DNA from: Methylobacter sp.
Lineage (GTDB): Bacteria > Pseudomonadota > Gammaproteobacteria > Methylococcales > Methylomonadaceae
Direction of reading: 5' to 3'
Length of the DNA: 64,000 nucleotides
NCBI GenBank assembly: GCA_030679035.1
Contig: JAUXTH010000057.1
Location: forward strand, 1 to 64,000
The position numbers and the translations under genes are program-made. Shown here one piece after another: positions 1 through 9,654 of this stretch. A model generated the notes under the pieces. It ran no database searches. It was not told where the DNA came from and worked only from the letters and a program-made list of their open reading frames with translations. Positions within the stretch are counted from its first letter, which is position 1, and each line of letters starts with the position of its first letter.

Positions 1-3000
1 CGGAATATTGAGGAGTTTTGGCGGAATCTGCGCGACGGTAAAAACTGCATTACCGAAGTGCCCGAAGAGCGCTGGGACTGGCATGCCTATTACAGCGAGG
101 ATCAGAGCCAACCGGGGCGGCACTCCAGTAAATGGGGCGGCTTTATTGCCGATGTGGATAAATTCGATCCTCTGTTCTTCAATATTTCGCCGCGCGAAGC
201 CGAATATATGGATCCGCAGGAACGGCTTTTTCTGGAGCATGCCTGGATGGCGATGGAAGATGCCGGGTATCGGCGCGAGGATCTGCAAAAACCGCTTACA
301 GGATCGTTGAATGATGACGATATGCCCGCTCAGGTCGGCGTTTATGCCGGGGTTATGTACGGGGAGTACCAGTTGCTGGGGCTTGAAGGTAGTTTGAGCG
401 GCAAGAACACCCTGTCAGCCAGTTTTTATGCCAGCGTCGCCAACCGCGTGTCCTATTTTCTGAACCTTCACGGCCCCAGCATGACTGTCGACACCATGTG
501 TTCCAGCTCGCTGACGGCGATACATCTGGCCTGCCAAGACCTGAAGCTGGGGCGTACCGACATGGCGCTGGCCGGCGGCGTTAATATCAGCATTCATCCG
601 AACAAATACAGCATACTCAGCACGGGGCAGTATATTTCCAGCCGCGGCCAGTGCGAAAGCTTCGGTTCCGGCGGCGACGGCTATATTCCGGGGGAGGGCG
701 TCGGCGTCGTGGTGCTGAAACGGCTGGCCGATGCCGAACGCGATGGCGATCATATTTACGGCGTGATTAAGAGCAGCGCGTTGAATCACGGCGGCAAAAC
801 CCACGGGTACAGCGTGCCGAATCCCAACGCGCAGCAGATGGCGATCAGCCGGGCCTTGCGTGAAGCCAAAATAGACCCGAGGGCGATCAGTTACATTGAA
901 GCGCATGGCACCGGCACCAAGCTCGGCGATCCGATAGAAATTACCGGCTTGAGCAAAGCGTTCGGCAAATACACTGCTCCGGGGCACAGCTGCTGGATTG
1001 GTTCGGCCAAGTCCAATATCGGCCATGCCGAATCCGCAGCCGGTATAGCCGGCCTGACCAAGGTGCTGCTGCAAATGCGCGAAGGCCAGATTGCGCCGTC
1101 GCTGCACTCTGAAACGCTCAATCCGAATATCGATTTTTCGGCTACGCCGTTCCAGGTGAACCAGCAATTGCGCGAGTGGTCCCGCCCGGTTATCGACGGC
1201 CGGATTCAGCATCGTACCGCCGGCGTTTCCTCGTACGGCGCCGGCGGCTCCAATGCTCATATGGTCATTGAGGAATATATCGGGCCGGAAACCGGTATGG
1301 CGGCGCGGCCATCTGATGCGCTTTGCGCTTTTGTGCTGTCGGCCAGAACTGAGCAGCAGCTCCAACAATATGCTGAAAGCCTGTTGCAGTTCGTACGCCG
1401 ACAGGTGGATACCGGCGCTGAACTGTCGTTGCCGGATATGGCTTATACACTGCAAACCGGGCGGGAAGCCATGCCGCAACGGCTGGGCTTTATCGCCGGG
1501 TCGGTGCAGGAACTGATTGAAAAACTGAACCGGTTTTTGCTGGGCAGTCAGGATGGGCTATACCTTGGCCGTGCCGGGCATGGAAACCATTCCGAATCTT
1601 TGGCCGGGCAGGAGCATCAAACCCTGGCCGAGCTGTTGGCGAATTGGGTCAAGGGGCCTAGCGTCGATTGGCATCAATTATATGTTGGCAACGCCATACC
1701 GCCAAAGCGCATCAGTCTGCCGACTTATCCGTTTGCCAGGGAGCGTTACTGGCTGGAATTGCCCGAAAAATCCAGCCGCCCGGCAGTTGCCGGAACGGCA
1801 GGCAATGCCGATACGCTGATGCTTTACCCGCTCTGGAAAGAACAAGCCGCCGGGAAAACGACTGTTGAAGTCGACTATATTGAACGCAGGATTCTATTCA
1901 GCGGCCCGGTGGTTGAAATCCCCGGCGCTGTCTGTCTGCCGCTGCATTCGGCCAGCCGCGAAACGGATAGCTGTTTTAACGATTATGCCGTTCAGGTGTT
2001 CGAGCAGATTAAGGAACTGTTCGGACGTAAACCGGCAGGACGGGTCTTGTTGCAGATTGTGACCTGCACCGGGGAACAATCGTCCGGCTGCCCCGAGCAG
2101 TTACTGGGAGCGCTGGCGGCGATGCTGAAAACGGCGCAGATGGAAAATCCGCAGTTTACCGGTCAGTTGATCGAGCTGGATGCGTCCGGTTCTACTCTGA
2201 AATCGGCTGAACTGGCCGCCATGCTGCATGAAAACGGGCATATCCCGGCCGAGCAGCATGTCCGCTATAGCCGGGGAAAACGGCAGATCATGACTTGGGC
2301 GGAGCTGGATAACGTTCAACAACAAGCCATGCCGGTGTGGAAACAGGGCGGCGTTTACCTGATTACCGGCGGTGCAGGCGGACTGGGATTGATTTTTGCC
2401 AGGGAAATCGTCCGCCAGGTCAATGACGTAAGCTTGATACTGACCGGGCGTTCAGAGCTGGATAACGCGCGCCGGGCCGGTATCGAAGCGTTGCAATCTA
2501 CGGGCGCGAAGGTTGAATACCGCATTGTCGATGTCAGCGATAAACAGGCGGTGACCAGCCTGATCCAGTCTTGCCAAGGCTCATTGAGCGGCATTATCCA
2601 TAGCGCAGGCATTATTCGGGACAATTTCATTTTCAAAAAAACCGCTGCGGAATTGCAGGATGTGCTCGCCGCGAAGGTTTCCGGCGTCGTCAACCTGGAT
2701 CAGGCCAGTCGGTCGGTCAATCTGGACTTTTTCATCCTGTTTTCGTCGCTGGCCGGGGCGGTCGGAAATCCCGGCCAGTCTGATTATGCAACCGCCAATG
2801 CCTTTATGGACGCCTATGCGGCCTACCGCAACCGGCTGGCGATAGGTCAACCTGACCAGGCCGACGCGATGCGGCCCAAAGGCCATACGCTGTCGATCAA
2901 CTGGCCGCTGTGGCAACAGGGCGGCATGGATATCGACGCCCAGAGCAAGGAGATGATGTGGCGGACTGCCGGATTAAAACCGATGCAGACGCAGACCGGT

Positions 3001-6000
3001 ATTGAGGCCTTGTACCGGGGCCTCGCTTCCGGTAAAGACCAGGTCATGGCGCTGGAAGGCGATGTTCCCAGGTTGCGTGGGCTTTTTCTCGATCAGCAGC
3101 GCGAACCGGCAAGCGCACAGGATGATGCAGGCAAAACAACTCAACCATCCGATCCGCAGCAATTGCAGAGACAGGTTGAAGGCATGATTGCGGCTTTGCT
3201 TTCCGACATGCTGAAGCTGCCGCTTCATCGCATCGAAGTCGATGTGCCGATAGAACAGTACGGCATCGATTCGGTGTCGATGATGAAACTGACCGATGAG
3301 CTGGAAAAAGTTTTCGGCCCGTTGCCTAAAACCCTGTTTTTTGAATATCCGAGCATCGACGCTGTCGGCGCTTATTTTGTCGATAGGTTTCCGCAGCAGT
3401 TGACTGCGCTGTTTAAGCTTTCGCCTGCGGCAGGCAAAAATGAGGATGCTGTCGCCAATCAGCCTGAGGTAGCCAAAGCCGCAGTTACAGAAACAGCGGT
3501 GCAAACCGGCCTCTATGATATAGCGGTGATCGGCATGTCCGGGCGCTTCCCTCAGGCAAGCGACCTGGATCAGTTCTGGCAAAACCTTGCTGAGGGCAAA
3601 GATTGCATTACCGAGATTCCGGAACAGCGCTGGGATCATCAGCAGTATTTTGATCCCGACAAAAACAAGCCCGGTAAAAGCTACTGCAAGTGGGGAGGGT
3701 TTCTGGACGATGTGGCCGGATTCGACCCGCTGTTCTTCAAAATCTCGCCCAGGGAAGCCGAGCTGCTGGATCCGCAAGAACGCTTGTTTCTGGAAACGGT
3801 GTGGAACCTGCTTGAATCCGCCGGGTATCTGGGGGAGACATTGCAACGTCTTTGCCAGTCGCGGGTCGGTGTTTTTGCCGGATCGATGACGCAGCAGTAT
3901 CACGCGTTTGAATCGGACTTGGTTCGCGAATCAGTGGTTGCGCTGTCATCGCACAGTTCTATCGCCAACCGGGTTTCCTATTTTTTCAATTTCCAGGGCC
4001 CCAGCATTGCGATCGACACGATGTGTTCATCTTCGCTGGTTGCGGTGCATATGGCCTGCGACAGCCTGCTGAAAGGCGAGTGCAAAATCGCCGTTGCCGG
4101 TGGCGTCAACCTGACGATTCATCCTAAAAAATATATCGGCTTGTCCGCAGGACAGATCATCGGCAGCCACCCGGACAGCAGCAGTTTCGGCGATGGCGAC
4201 GGCTATCTTCCGGCTGAAGCGGTTGGGGCGGTGCTGCTGAAACCGCTGAAGGATGCGATTGCCGACAACGATAATATTCTGGCCGTGATTAAATCGACGG
4301 CCATTAACCACGGCGGGCAGTCCAACGGTTATTCGGTGCCCAGCGCATCCGCTCAGGCCGATTTGATTGCGGGCAATTTCGCCAGGGCGGGTATTGATCC
4401 GCGCAGCGTCAGTTATGTCGAGTCGGCGGCCAACGGTTCGCCGCTGGGCGATGCGATCGAGCTTAGCGCGTTGACTGCGGGTTTTCGCAAATACACGGAC
4501 GAGCGGCAGTTCTGCGCGATCGGTGCGGTCAAGTCCAATATCGGCCATGCCGAGGCGGCATCGGGCATGTCGCAACTGATCAAGGTGCTTTTGCAACTGC
4601 AACACCGGCAGCTGGCGCCGACTATCAAGGCGCAGCCGCTAAACCCAAATATAGACTTCGAGCAAACCCCGTTTCATTTGCAACGGCGGCTTGAGCAATG
4701 GCGCAGGCCGGAAGTTGCGCTTGATGGCGGCGAACGCCGCGAATATCCGCTACGGGCGACGGTCAGTTCATTCGGCGCGGGTGGTTCCAATGCGCACCTG
4801 ATCGTCGAGGAATATGAAGCGTCAGGACAACAAGGGCCGGAAACCAGCAGCCCCCAGTTAATGTTGTTCTCCGCCAAAACAGACGCGCAACTTCGCGCCG
4901 TTGTCCGGCAGATGCTGGCGTTTATCGAGCAGCAGCCGGAACTGTCGATGGCGGATCTGGCCTATACCCTGCAAACGGGGCGGGAAGCCATGGAACACCG
5001 GATAGCGCTGGTGGTTGACGGTCGCGATCAACTGATTCAGGGCTTGAAGGCGTATTTGCACGGAATGGAGGAAAATATCTTTACCGGCGATCACGAGCAG
5101 GACAATTCCGATGTCAGGCAGCTGCTGTCAGGTAAAACCGGGCAGTCGATGCTACAGATGCTGCTGGCTGAAAAGGATCTCGAAAAATTGGCGCTGTACT
5201 GGGTCAAGGGCGTCAAGATCGTATGGCAGGGGATGCATCACGGCGAGACCTTAAGCAGAATCGCTTTGCCGACCTATCCGTTCGAGCGGAAGAGTTATTG
5301 GCTGGGCGGTAAAACGCTATCCGGTGATGCGCCTCAGCCTGCTCCCGATTCTGATATGCCGTTTGTGATCAATGCCCAACAATCGATGCGCGATAACATG
5401 GAGCAGTATCTGGTGCATGTCCTGTCTCAGTCGCTGGGCATTCCCGGCAATGGCATCAGCATCAGCAAGAGCCTCCAGGATTACGGCGCAGACTCGATGT
5501 TTTCAGTCAAATTGCAGCGCGGGTTTGAACAGGTCTTTGGGGTGAAGCTATCGGCAAGGGATATGATCACGCATGTCACGCTGGCTTCGCTGGCCGAATT
5601 TTCCGAGCAGCAGGTAAAAAAAAACGGCAGTGAATTAGCGGAGGCAGATACGGCAAGCGAGTCGCAACGGGTGATGTTGCCGTTATCCGAAGGCCAGAAA
5701 GGACTGTGGCTGCTGCATCAATTTGCCCCGCAAATGAGCGCTTATAACATTCCTGTTGCGCTGCGGTTTCGCACCGGATTGAACGTCGGTTTGTTCAAAC
5801 AGGCCTGCGAACTGATGCTGCAACGTTATCCTGTGCTGGGATCGGTTTTTCAGGAGCACAACGACGAGCTGTATCAAACCCTGCCGAGCGACGCGAGGCT
5901 GTGCTTTACGCATGAAAATTCCGATGCCGACATCATCGAGCTGTTCAGGGAAAAGAGCAAACAGCCTTTCGACCTGGAGCACGGGCCGCTGTTTCGGGTG

Positions 6001-9000
6001 CATGCGCTGTCGCCTGTTTCCGCCGCAGACAGTTATGTGCTGATTACGGTTCACCATATCGTTTTTGACGGCAGCTCGGCTGTGCTGCTGGTTAAAGCAT
6101 TACTAGAGGCTTACCGGCAGTTGCTTGCCGGAACAGAACCGGAACAAACGCAGCAAACCGGGTACAACGACTTCGTCCGTTGGCAGCAGCAATTCATGGC
6201 CGGCGAACAAGCGCAGGCGCAACTGGATTACTGGAAGACCCAGCTTTCCGGCGAGCTTTCCGCATTGTCGCTGCCATGCGATTACCCGCGCCCTGCGGAA
6301 CAGCGTTTTAATGGAGCCAGTTATGAGCTGAAGCTGGCTCCGGACTTGACTGAAAAAATCAGGGAGCTGGCAAAGTCGCTACGGGTGAATTTGTCGGTGC
6401 TGTTTCTGGGCGTGTTGAACATGCTGCTGCACCGTTATTCCGGTGACGATGATATTTTGGTCGGCATGCCGACATCGGGCCGCCCGGAAAGCCGTTTCGA
6501 TGACGTGGTCGGTTATTTCATCAACATGATCGTTATTCGCAGCCGCATATCAGGGCAACAGGGCGTTGATGCTTTTTTGCGCGATATGCAGCTGACGGTT
6601 GCCGATGGCCTGGATAACGCCGATTACCCGTTTCCGGCTTTGCTGAAAGAATTAAAAGCGGGTCGGGATCAGGCAAGGTCGCCGTTATTCCAAGTGATGT
6701 ACGCCTATCAGAACTTTATTCAGCCGAATGATTTAACCGATTTGGCTGATTTATCGATGGAGTTCCTATCGGGGATTAACCAGGAAGGCAGCCATGATCT
6801 GGCGCTGGAAGTGTATCAGGGTAAAGACAGCTTTTTGCTGAAACTGGATTACAACACCGATTTGTTTAGCGCGGACACGATCCGAAGGGCAATGGCGCAT
6901 TATATCAATCTGCTCGGTTCGATAACCTCCCGCCCGGATGCAGCGATTGCCGATCATGCGCTGTTGTCGGAGGACGAAAAACAGCGGATTGTCGTCGATT
7001 GGAATGCTGGTGGCGCCGAGTACGACAGCAAGCGCTCTGTCGTCGAACTGTTTCAACGGCAGGCCCGGCAGACGCCGGACAACACGGCGCTGCTGTTTGA
7101 GCATCAGCCGCTAAGCTACCGGGAGCTCGACCTCTACAGTTCGAAACTGGCGAGCTATTTGCGGGATCAGGGCGTGACAGAAGGCGACCTGGTTGGCGTC
7201 TGCATGGCGCGCGGTCTGCAAATGATTGTGGCGATGCTGGCTATCTTGAAAGCGGGCGCAGTCTATGTGCCGATAGCGCCGGATTACCCTGAACAGCGTA
7301 TTCGGCATCTGTTGGATGACAGCAAAATAAAACTCCTGATGACGGAGGCAAAACTGCGCGACAGCATTCAGGCGGTGGCTTCCGCTTGCATCTGCGTTGC
7401 CGTCGATCAGATGTGGGGCAAGATTATGGAATCCGCTGCCGATTTGACGTTGCGGATTCTTCCGGAACAGGCCGCGTATGTTATTTACACCTCGGGTTCC
7501 ACCGGCCTGCCCAAAGGCGTAGTGATTGCTCACGGGGCGATTAGCCATCATTGTCAGGTCATGCGGGATTATTATCGGCTCACGCCGGAAGACAAGGTGC
7601 TGCAATTCGCGTCCGTGAATGTTGACGCGTCGCTGGAACAGGTGCTGCCGGGATTATTGACTGGCGCAACGGTGGTTATCCGGCCGGAGGGACTCTGGTC
7701 GCCGCAGGCATTCAGAAGCAAAGTTATGGAGCTGGACATCACTGTGGCCGATGTGCCGCCGTCCTATTTGTACGAACTGCTGCTGGATACGCGAAGTGAT
7801 TCGGAATGGGCTGAGTTACGCTCGCTAAGGCTGGTGATTACAGGCGGTGAGGCGCTGACGCCGGAAACGCTGAGCCTATGGAGCAGCAGTCCGGTTCACG
7901 GCTGCCGTCTGGTCAATGCCTATGGCCCCACCGAAACCACGATTACCAGCACGGTGTTTGAGATCGGCGCGGAAACGCCAGAGTCGGCTGTTGCCGCCAA
8001 TATTCCGATCGGCCGCCCGCTGGCCGGTGAAAGAGCCTATATTCTCGATGCTTACGACCAACCGGTTCCTGTCGGTGTGTCCGGCGAGTTGCATATCGGC
8101 GGTGCGGGGCTGGCTATCGGTTACCTGAACCAGCCTGAATTGACCGGGCAGAAATTCATCGATAATCCGGTTAATCCCGGATCGCGGGTCTACAAAACCG
8201 GGGACTTGGTGCGCTGGTTGGACGACGGCACGATAGCGTTTCTGGGACGGCTGGATCATCAGGTCAAGATCAGGGGCTTTCGCGTCGAATGCGGCGAGAT
8301 AGAAACGGCATTACAAGATCTGGATTCAATCAAACAGGCGGTGGTGCTGGCCCGGCCGGTCAACGGCAATACGCAGCTGGCCGCCTTTATCGTGCAGGCC
8401 GCAGGTAACAATCCGCTCAGTAGCGCTGACTTGAAACAAGCGCTGGCGGTCAGACTGCCGGATTATATGATTCCGGCAGCTTTTGTGCCGCTGGCGCAAA
8501 TTCCTGTAACACCCGGCGGCAAGCTGGATCGTGCCGCATTAATGCAACTGGATTCAGGCGCGGTGGAAAACCGCAGCCATGTTGTGCCGCGGACAGAGAT
8601 CGAGGCGCAATTGGCTGAGATCTGGCAGCAGGTGCTGAATGTCGAACGGGTAGGGGTGTACGATAATTTCTTTGATCTGGGCGGACATTCGCTGCTGTCA
8701 GTCCGCCTTATGGCCGTAATACATAAAAAACTGGGTAAGGAGCTGCCGCTGTCATCGCTGTTCCATGCCCCGGATATTGCCGGACAGGCAAAACTTCTGC
8801 AACAAGACCAGCAGCCCTGGACACCGTTGGTGTGTTTGCAGCCCAACGGGGACATGGCGCCGTTGTTCTGCATTCATGCGGTGGCCGGAAACGTGCTGTG
8901 CTATCAGGAGCTGTCCCGGCATATGGGGCAGCGGCGTCCGTTTTACGCTCTGCAAGCCCCTGATGTAGACAGCGGCGCGCATCCTGGCGGCATAGAAGGA

Positions 9001-9654
9001 CTGGCAGCGCTGTATATCGCCGCGATACGCAGTATTCAGGCGCAAGGCCCTTATCATCTGGGCGGCTGGTCGATGGGCGGCGTGATTGCCTATGAAATGG
9101 CAAGACAGTTGCAGCAGGCAGGTGAACAGGTCGGCACGCTGGTGCTGATGGAAAGTTTTACGCCCGATGCAGTACAGGCGTTTGAACGGGATTATCTCGA
9201 TAAAAACCCGCTGCCGGGCGATGACGGCGAAACACTGCTGCTAATGATGTTTGCCAGGGAATTGGGTCTGAACGATGCTGAAGCAATACTGGACGGAGTA
9301 GCGGCGACATCCGATTTAACCTTGCGTCTGGACGATCTGTTTGAGCAGGCAAAACAAGCCGGATTGTTACCGGCGGACATCGATTCAGCGCAGCTGCATC
9401 GGCTGTTTCGGGTATTTGAAGCCAATGTGCGGGCGATGAATCACTATACTCCAGGCCAATATCAGGGCGGCGTCAGGCTGTTGCTTGCCGACAGCGCGAA
9501 TCAAGAATATGCGAATGGCGGCTGGGCGGAGCTGATACGCGGCGATCTGAGTGTCGCGGCTATACCCGGAGATCATTACAGCATTCTCCGGCAACCGAAT
9601 GTACAATTTCTAGCGGATAGATGGGTAGACTATGTTAATGAAAAAACTGAGTAA
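1..9654 (+). CDS. Terminal trans-AT PKS-NRPS protein, 5' partial (KS-KR-ACP-KS0-ACP-C-A-PCP-TE)
   Basis: The frame is open from base 1, so the N-terminus lies left of the window; 3217 residues are visible, numbered from base 1. The order is KS (1-425; Cys167, His302, lysine in AKSNIGH), KR (about 600-1010; GGAGGLG near 785, Tyr929 with YATAN), ACP (Ser1091), second KS (1173-1605; Cys1342 kept but the HGTGT histidine replaced by Ala1476), ACP (Ser1832), condensation domain (1892-2320; HHIVFDG at 2018-2024), adenylation domain (about 2345-2850), PCP (Ser2897 in GGHS) and type I thioesterase (GWSMG, Ser3024; His3192 in GDHYS). No AT domain is present, so malonyl is loaded in trans. The second KS should be non-elongating and only pass the chain on. 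The C-A-PCP adds one amino acid and the TE releases the chain, so this is the last protein of the assembly line. Domain calls are firm; the product is inferred. Confidence 0.95.
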   Translation, partial: RNIEEFWRNLRDGKNCITEVPEERWDWHAYYSEDQSQPGRHSSKWGGFIADVDKFDPLFFNISPREAEYMDPQERLFLEHAWMAMEDAGYRREDLQKPLTGSLNDDDMPAQVGVYAGVMYGEYQLLGLEGSLSGKNTLSASFYASVANRVSYFLNLHGPSMTVDTMCSSSLTAIHLACQDLKLGRTDMALAGGVNISIHPNKYSILSTGQYISSRGQCESFGSGGDGYIPGEGVGVVVLKRLADAERDGDHIYGVIKSSALNHGGKTHGYSVPNPNAQQMAISRALREAKIDPRAISYIEAHGTGTKLGDPIEITGLSKAFGKYTAPGHSCWIGSAKSNIGHAESAAGIAGLTKVLLQMREGQIAPSLHSETLNPNIDFSATPFQVNQQLREWSRPVIDGRIQHRTAGVSSYGAGGSNAHMVIEEYIGPETGMAARPSDALCAFVLSARTEQQLQQYAESLLQFVRRQVDTGAELSLPDMAYTLQTGREAMPQRLGFIAGSVQELIEKLNRFLLGSQDGLYLGRAGHGNHSESLAGQEHQTLAELLANWVKGPSVDWHQLYVGNAIPPKRISLPTYPFARERYWLELPEKSSRPAVAGTAGNADTLMLYPLWKEQAAGKTTVEVDYIERRILFSGPVVEIPGAVCLPLHSASRETDSCFNDYAVQVFEQIKELFGRKPAGRVLLQIVTCTGEQSSGCPEQLLGALAAMLKTAQMENPQFTGQLIELDASGSTLKSAELAAMLHENGHIPAEQHVRYSRGKRQIMTWAELDNVQQQAMPVWKQGGVYLITGGAGGLGLIFAREIVRQVNDVSLILTGRSELDNARRAGIEALQSTGAKVEYRIVDVSDKQAVTSLIQSCQGSLSGIIHSAGIIRDNFIFKKTAAELQDVLAAKVSGVVNLDQASRSVNLDFFILFSSLAGAVGNPGQSDYATANAFMDAYAAYRNRLAIGQPDQADAMRPKGHTLSINWPLWQQGGMDIDAQSKEMMWRTAGLKPMQTQTGIEALYRGLASGKDQVMALEGDVPRLRGLFLDQQREPASAQDDAGKTTQPSDPQQLQRQVEGMIAALLSDMLKLPLHRIEVDVPIEQYGIDSVSMMKLTDELEKVFGPLPKTLFFEYPSIDAVGAYFVDRFPQQLTALFKLSPAAGKNEDAVANQPEVAKAAVTETAVQTGLYDIAVIGMSGRFPQASDLDQFWQNLAEGKDCITEIPEQRWDHQQYFDPDKNKPGKSYCKWGGFLDDVAGFDPLFFKISPREAELLDPQERLFLETVWNLLESAGYLGETLQRLCQSRVGVFAGSMTQQYHAFESDLVRESVVALSSHSSIANRVSYFFNFQGPSIAIDTMCSSSLVAVHMACDSLLKGECKIAVAGGVNLTIHPKKYIGLSAGQIIGSHPDSSSFGDGDGYLPAEAVGAVLLKPLKDAIADNDNILAVIKSTAINHGGQSNGYSVPSASAQADLIAGNFARAGIDPRSVSYVESAANGSPLGDAIELSALTAGFRKYTDERQFCAIGAVKSNIGHAEAASGMSQLIKVLLQLQHRQLAPTIKAQPLNPNIDFEQTPFHLQRRLEQWRRPEVALDGGERREYPLRATVSSFGAGGSNAHLIVEEYEASGQQGPETSSPQLMLFSAKTDAQLRAVVRQMLAFIEQQPELSMADLAYTLQTGREAMEHRIALVVDGRDQLIQGLKAYLHGMEENIFTGDHEQDNSDVRQLLSGKTGQSMLQMLLAEKDLEKLALYWVKGVKIVWQGMHHGETLSRIALPTYPFERKSYWLGGKTLSGDAPQPAPDSDMPFVINAQQSMRDNMEQYLVHVLSQSLGIPGNGISISKSLQDYGADSMFSVKLQRGFEQVFGVKLSARDMITHVTLASLAEFSEQQVKKNGSELAEADTASESQRVMLPLSEGQKGLWLLHQFAPQMSAYNIPVALRFRTGLNVGLFKQACELMLQRYPVLGSVFQEHNDELYQTLPSDARLCFTHENSDADIIELFREKSKQPFDLEHGPLFRVHALSPVSAADSYVLITVHHIVFDGSSAVLLVKALLEAYRQLLAGTEPEQTQQTGYNDFVRWQQQFMAGEQAQAQLDYWKTQLSGELSALSLPCDYPRPAEQRFNGASYELKLAPDLTEKIRELAKSLRVNLSVLFLGVLNMLLHRYSGDDDILVGMPTSGRPESRFDDVVGYFINMIVIRSRISGQQGVDAFLRDMQLTVADGLDNADYPFPALLKELKAGRDQARSPLFQVMYAYQNFIQPNDLTDLADLSMEFLSGINQEGSHDLALEVYQGKDSFLLKLDYNTDLFSADTIRRAMAHYINLLGSITSRPDAAIADHALLSEDEKQRIVVDWNAGGAEYDSKRSVVELFQRQARQTPDNTALLFEHQPLSYRELDLYSSKLASYLRDQGVTEGDLVGVCMARGLQMIVAMLAILKAGAVYVPIAPDYPEQRIRHLLDDSKIKLLMTEAKLRDSIQAVASACICVAVDQMWGKIMESAADLTLRILPEQAAYVIYTSGSTGLPKGVVIAHGAISHHCQVMRDYYRLTPEDKVLQFASVNVDASLEQVLPGLLTGATVVIRPEGLWSPQAFRSKVMELDITVADVPPSYLYELLLDTRSDSEWAELRSLRLVITGGEALTPETLSLWSSSPVHGCRLVNAYGPTETTITSTVFEIGAETPESAVAANIPIGRPLAGERAYILDAYDQPVPVGVSGELHIGGAGLAIGYLNQPELTGQKFIDNPVNPGSRVYKTGDLVRWLDDGTIAFLGRLDHQVKIRGFRVECGEIETALQDLDSIKQAVVLARPVNGNTQLAAFIVQAAGNNPLSSADLKQALAVRLPDYMIPAAFVPLAQIPVTPGGKLDRAALMQLDSGAVENRSHVVPRTEIEAQLAEIWQQVLNVERVGVYDNFFDLGGHSLLSVRLMAVIHKKLGKELPLSSLFHAPDIAGQAKLLQQDQQPWTPLVCLQPNGDMAPLFCIHAVAGNVLCYQELSRHMGQRRPFYALQAPDVDSGAHPGGIEGLAALYIAAIRSIQAQGPYHLGGWSMGGVIAYEMARQLQQAGEQVGTLVLMESFTPDAVQAFERDYLDKNPLPGDDGETLLLMMFARELGLNDAEAILDGVAATSDLTLRLDDLFEQAKQAGLLPADIDSAQLHRLFRVFEANVRAMNHYTPGQYQGGVRLLLADSANQEYANGGWAELIRGDLSVAAIPGDHYSILRQPNVQFLADRWVDYVNEKTE

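Noticed and set aside
415-1479. Long minus-strand reading frame opposite the first KS
   Set aside because: It is the antisense shadow of GC-rich KS coding sequence; the plus-strand frame has complete KS motifs.
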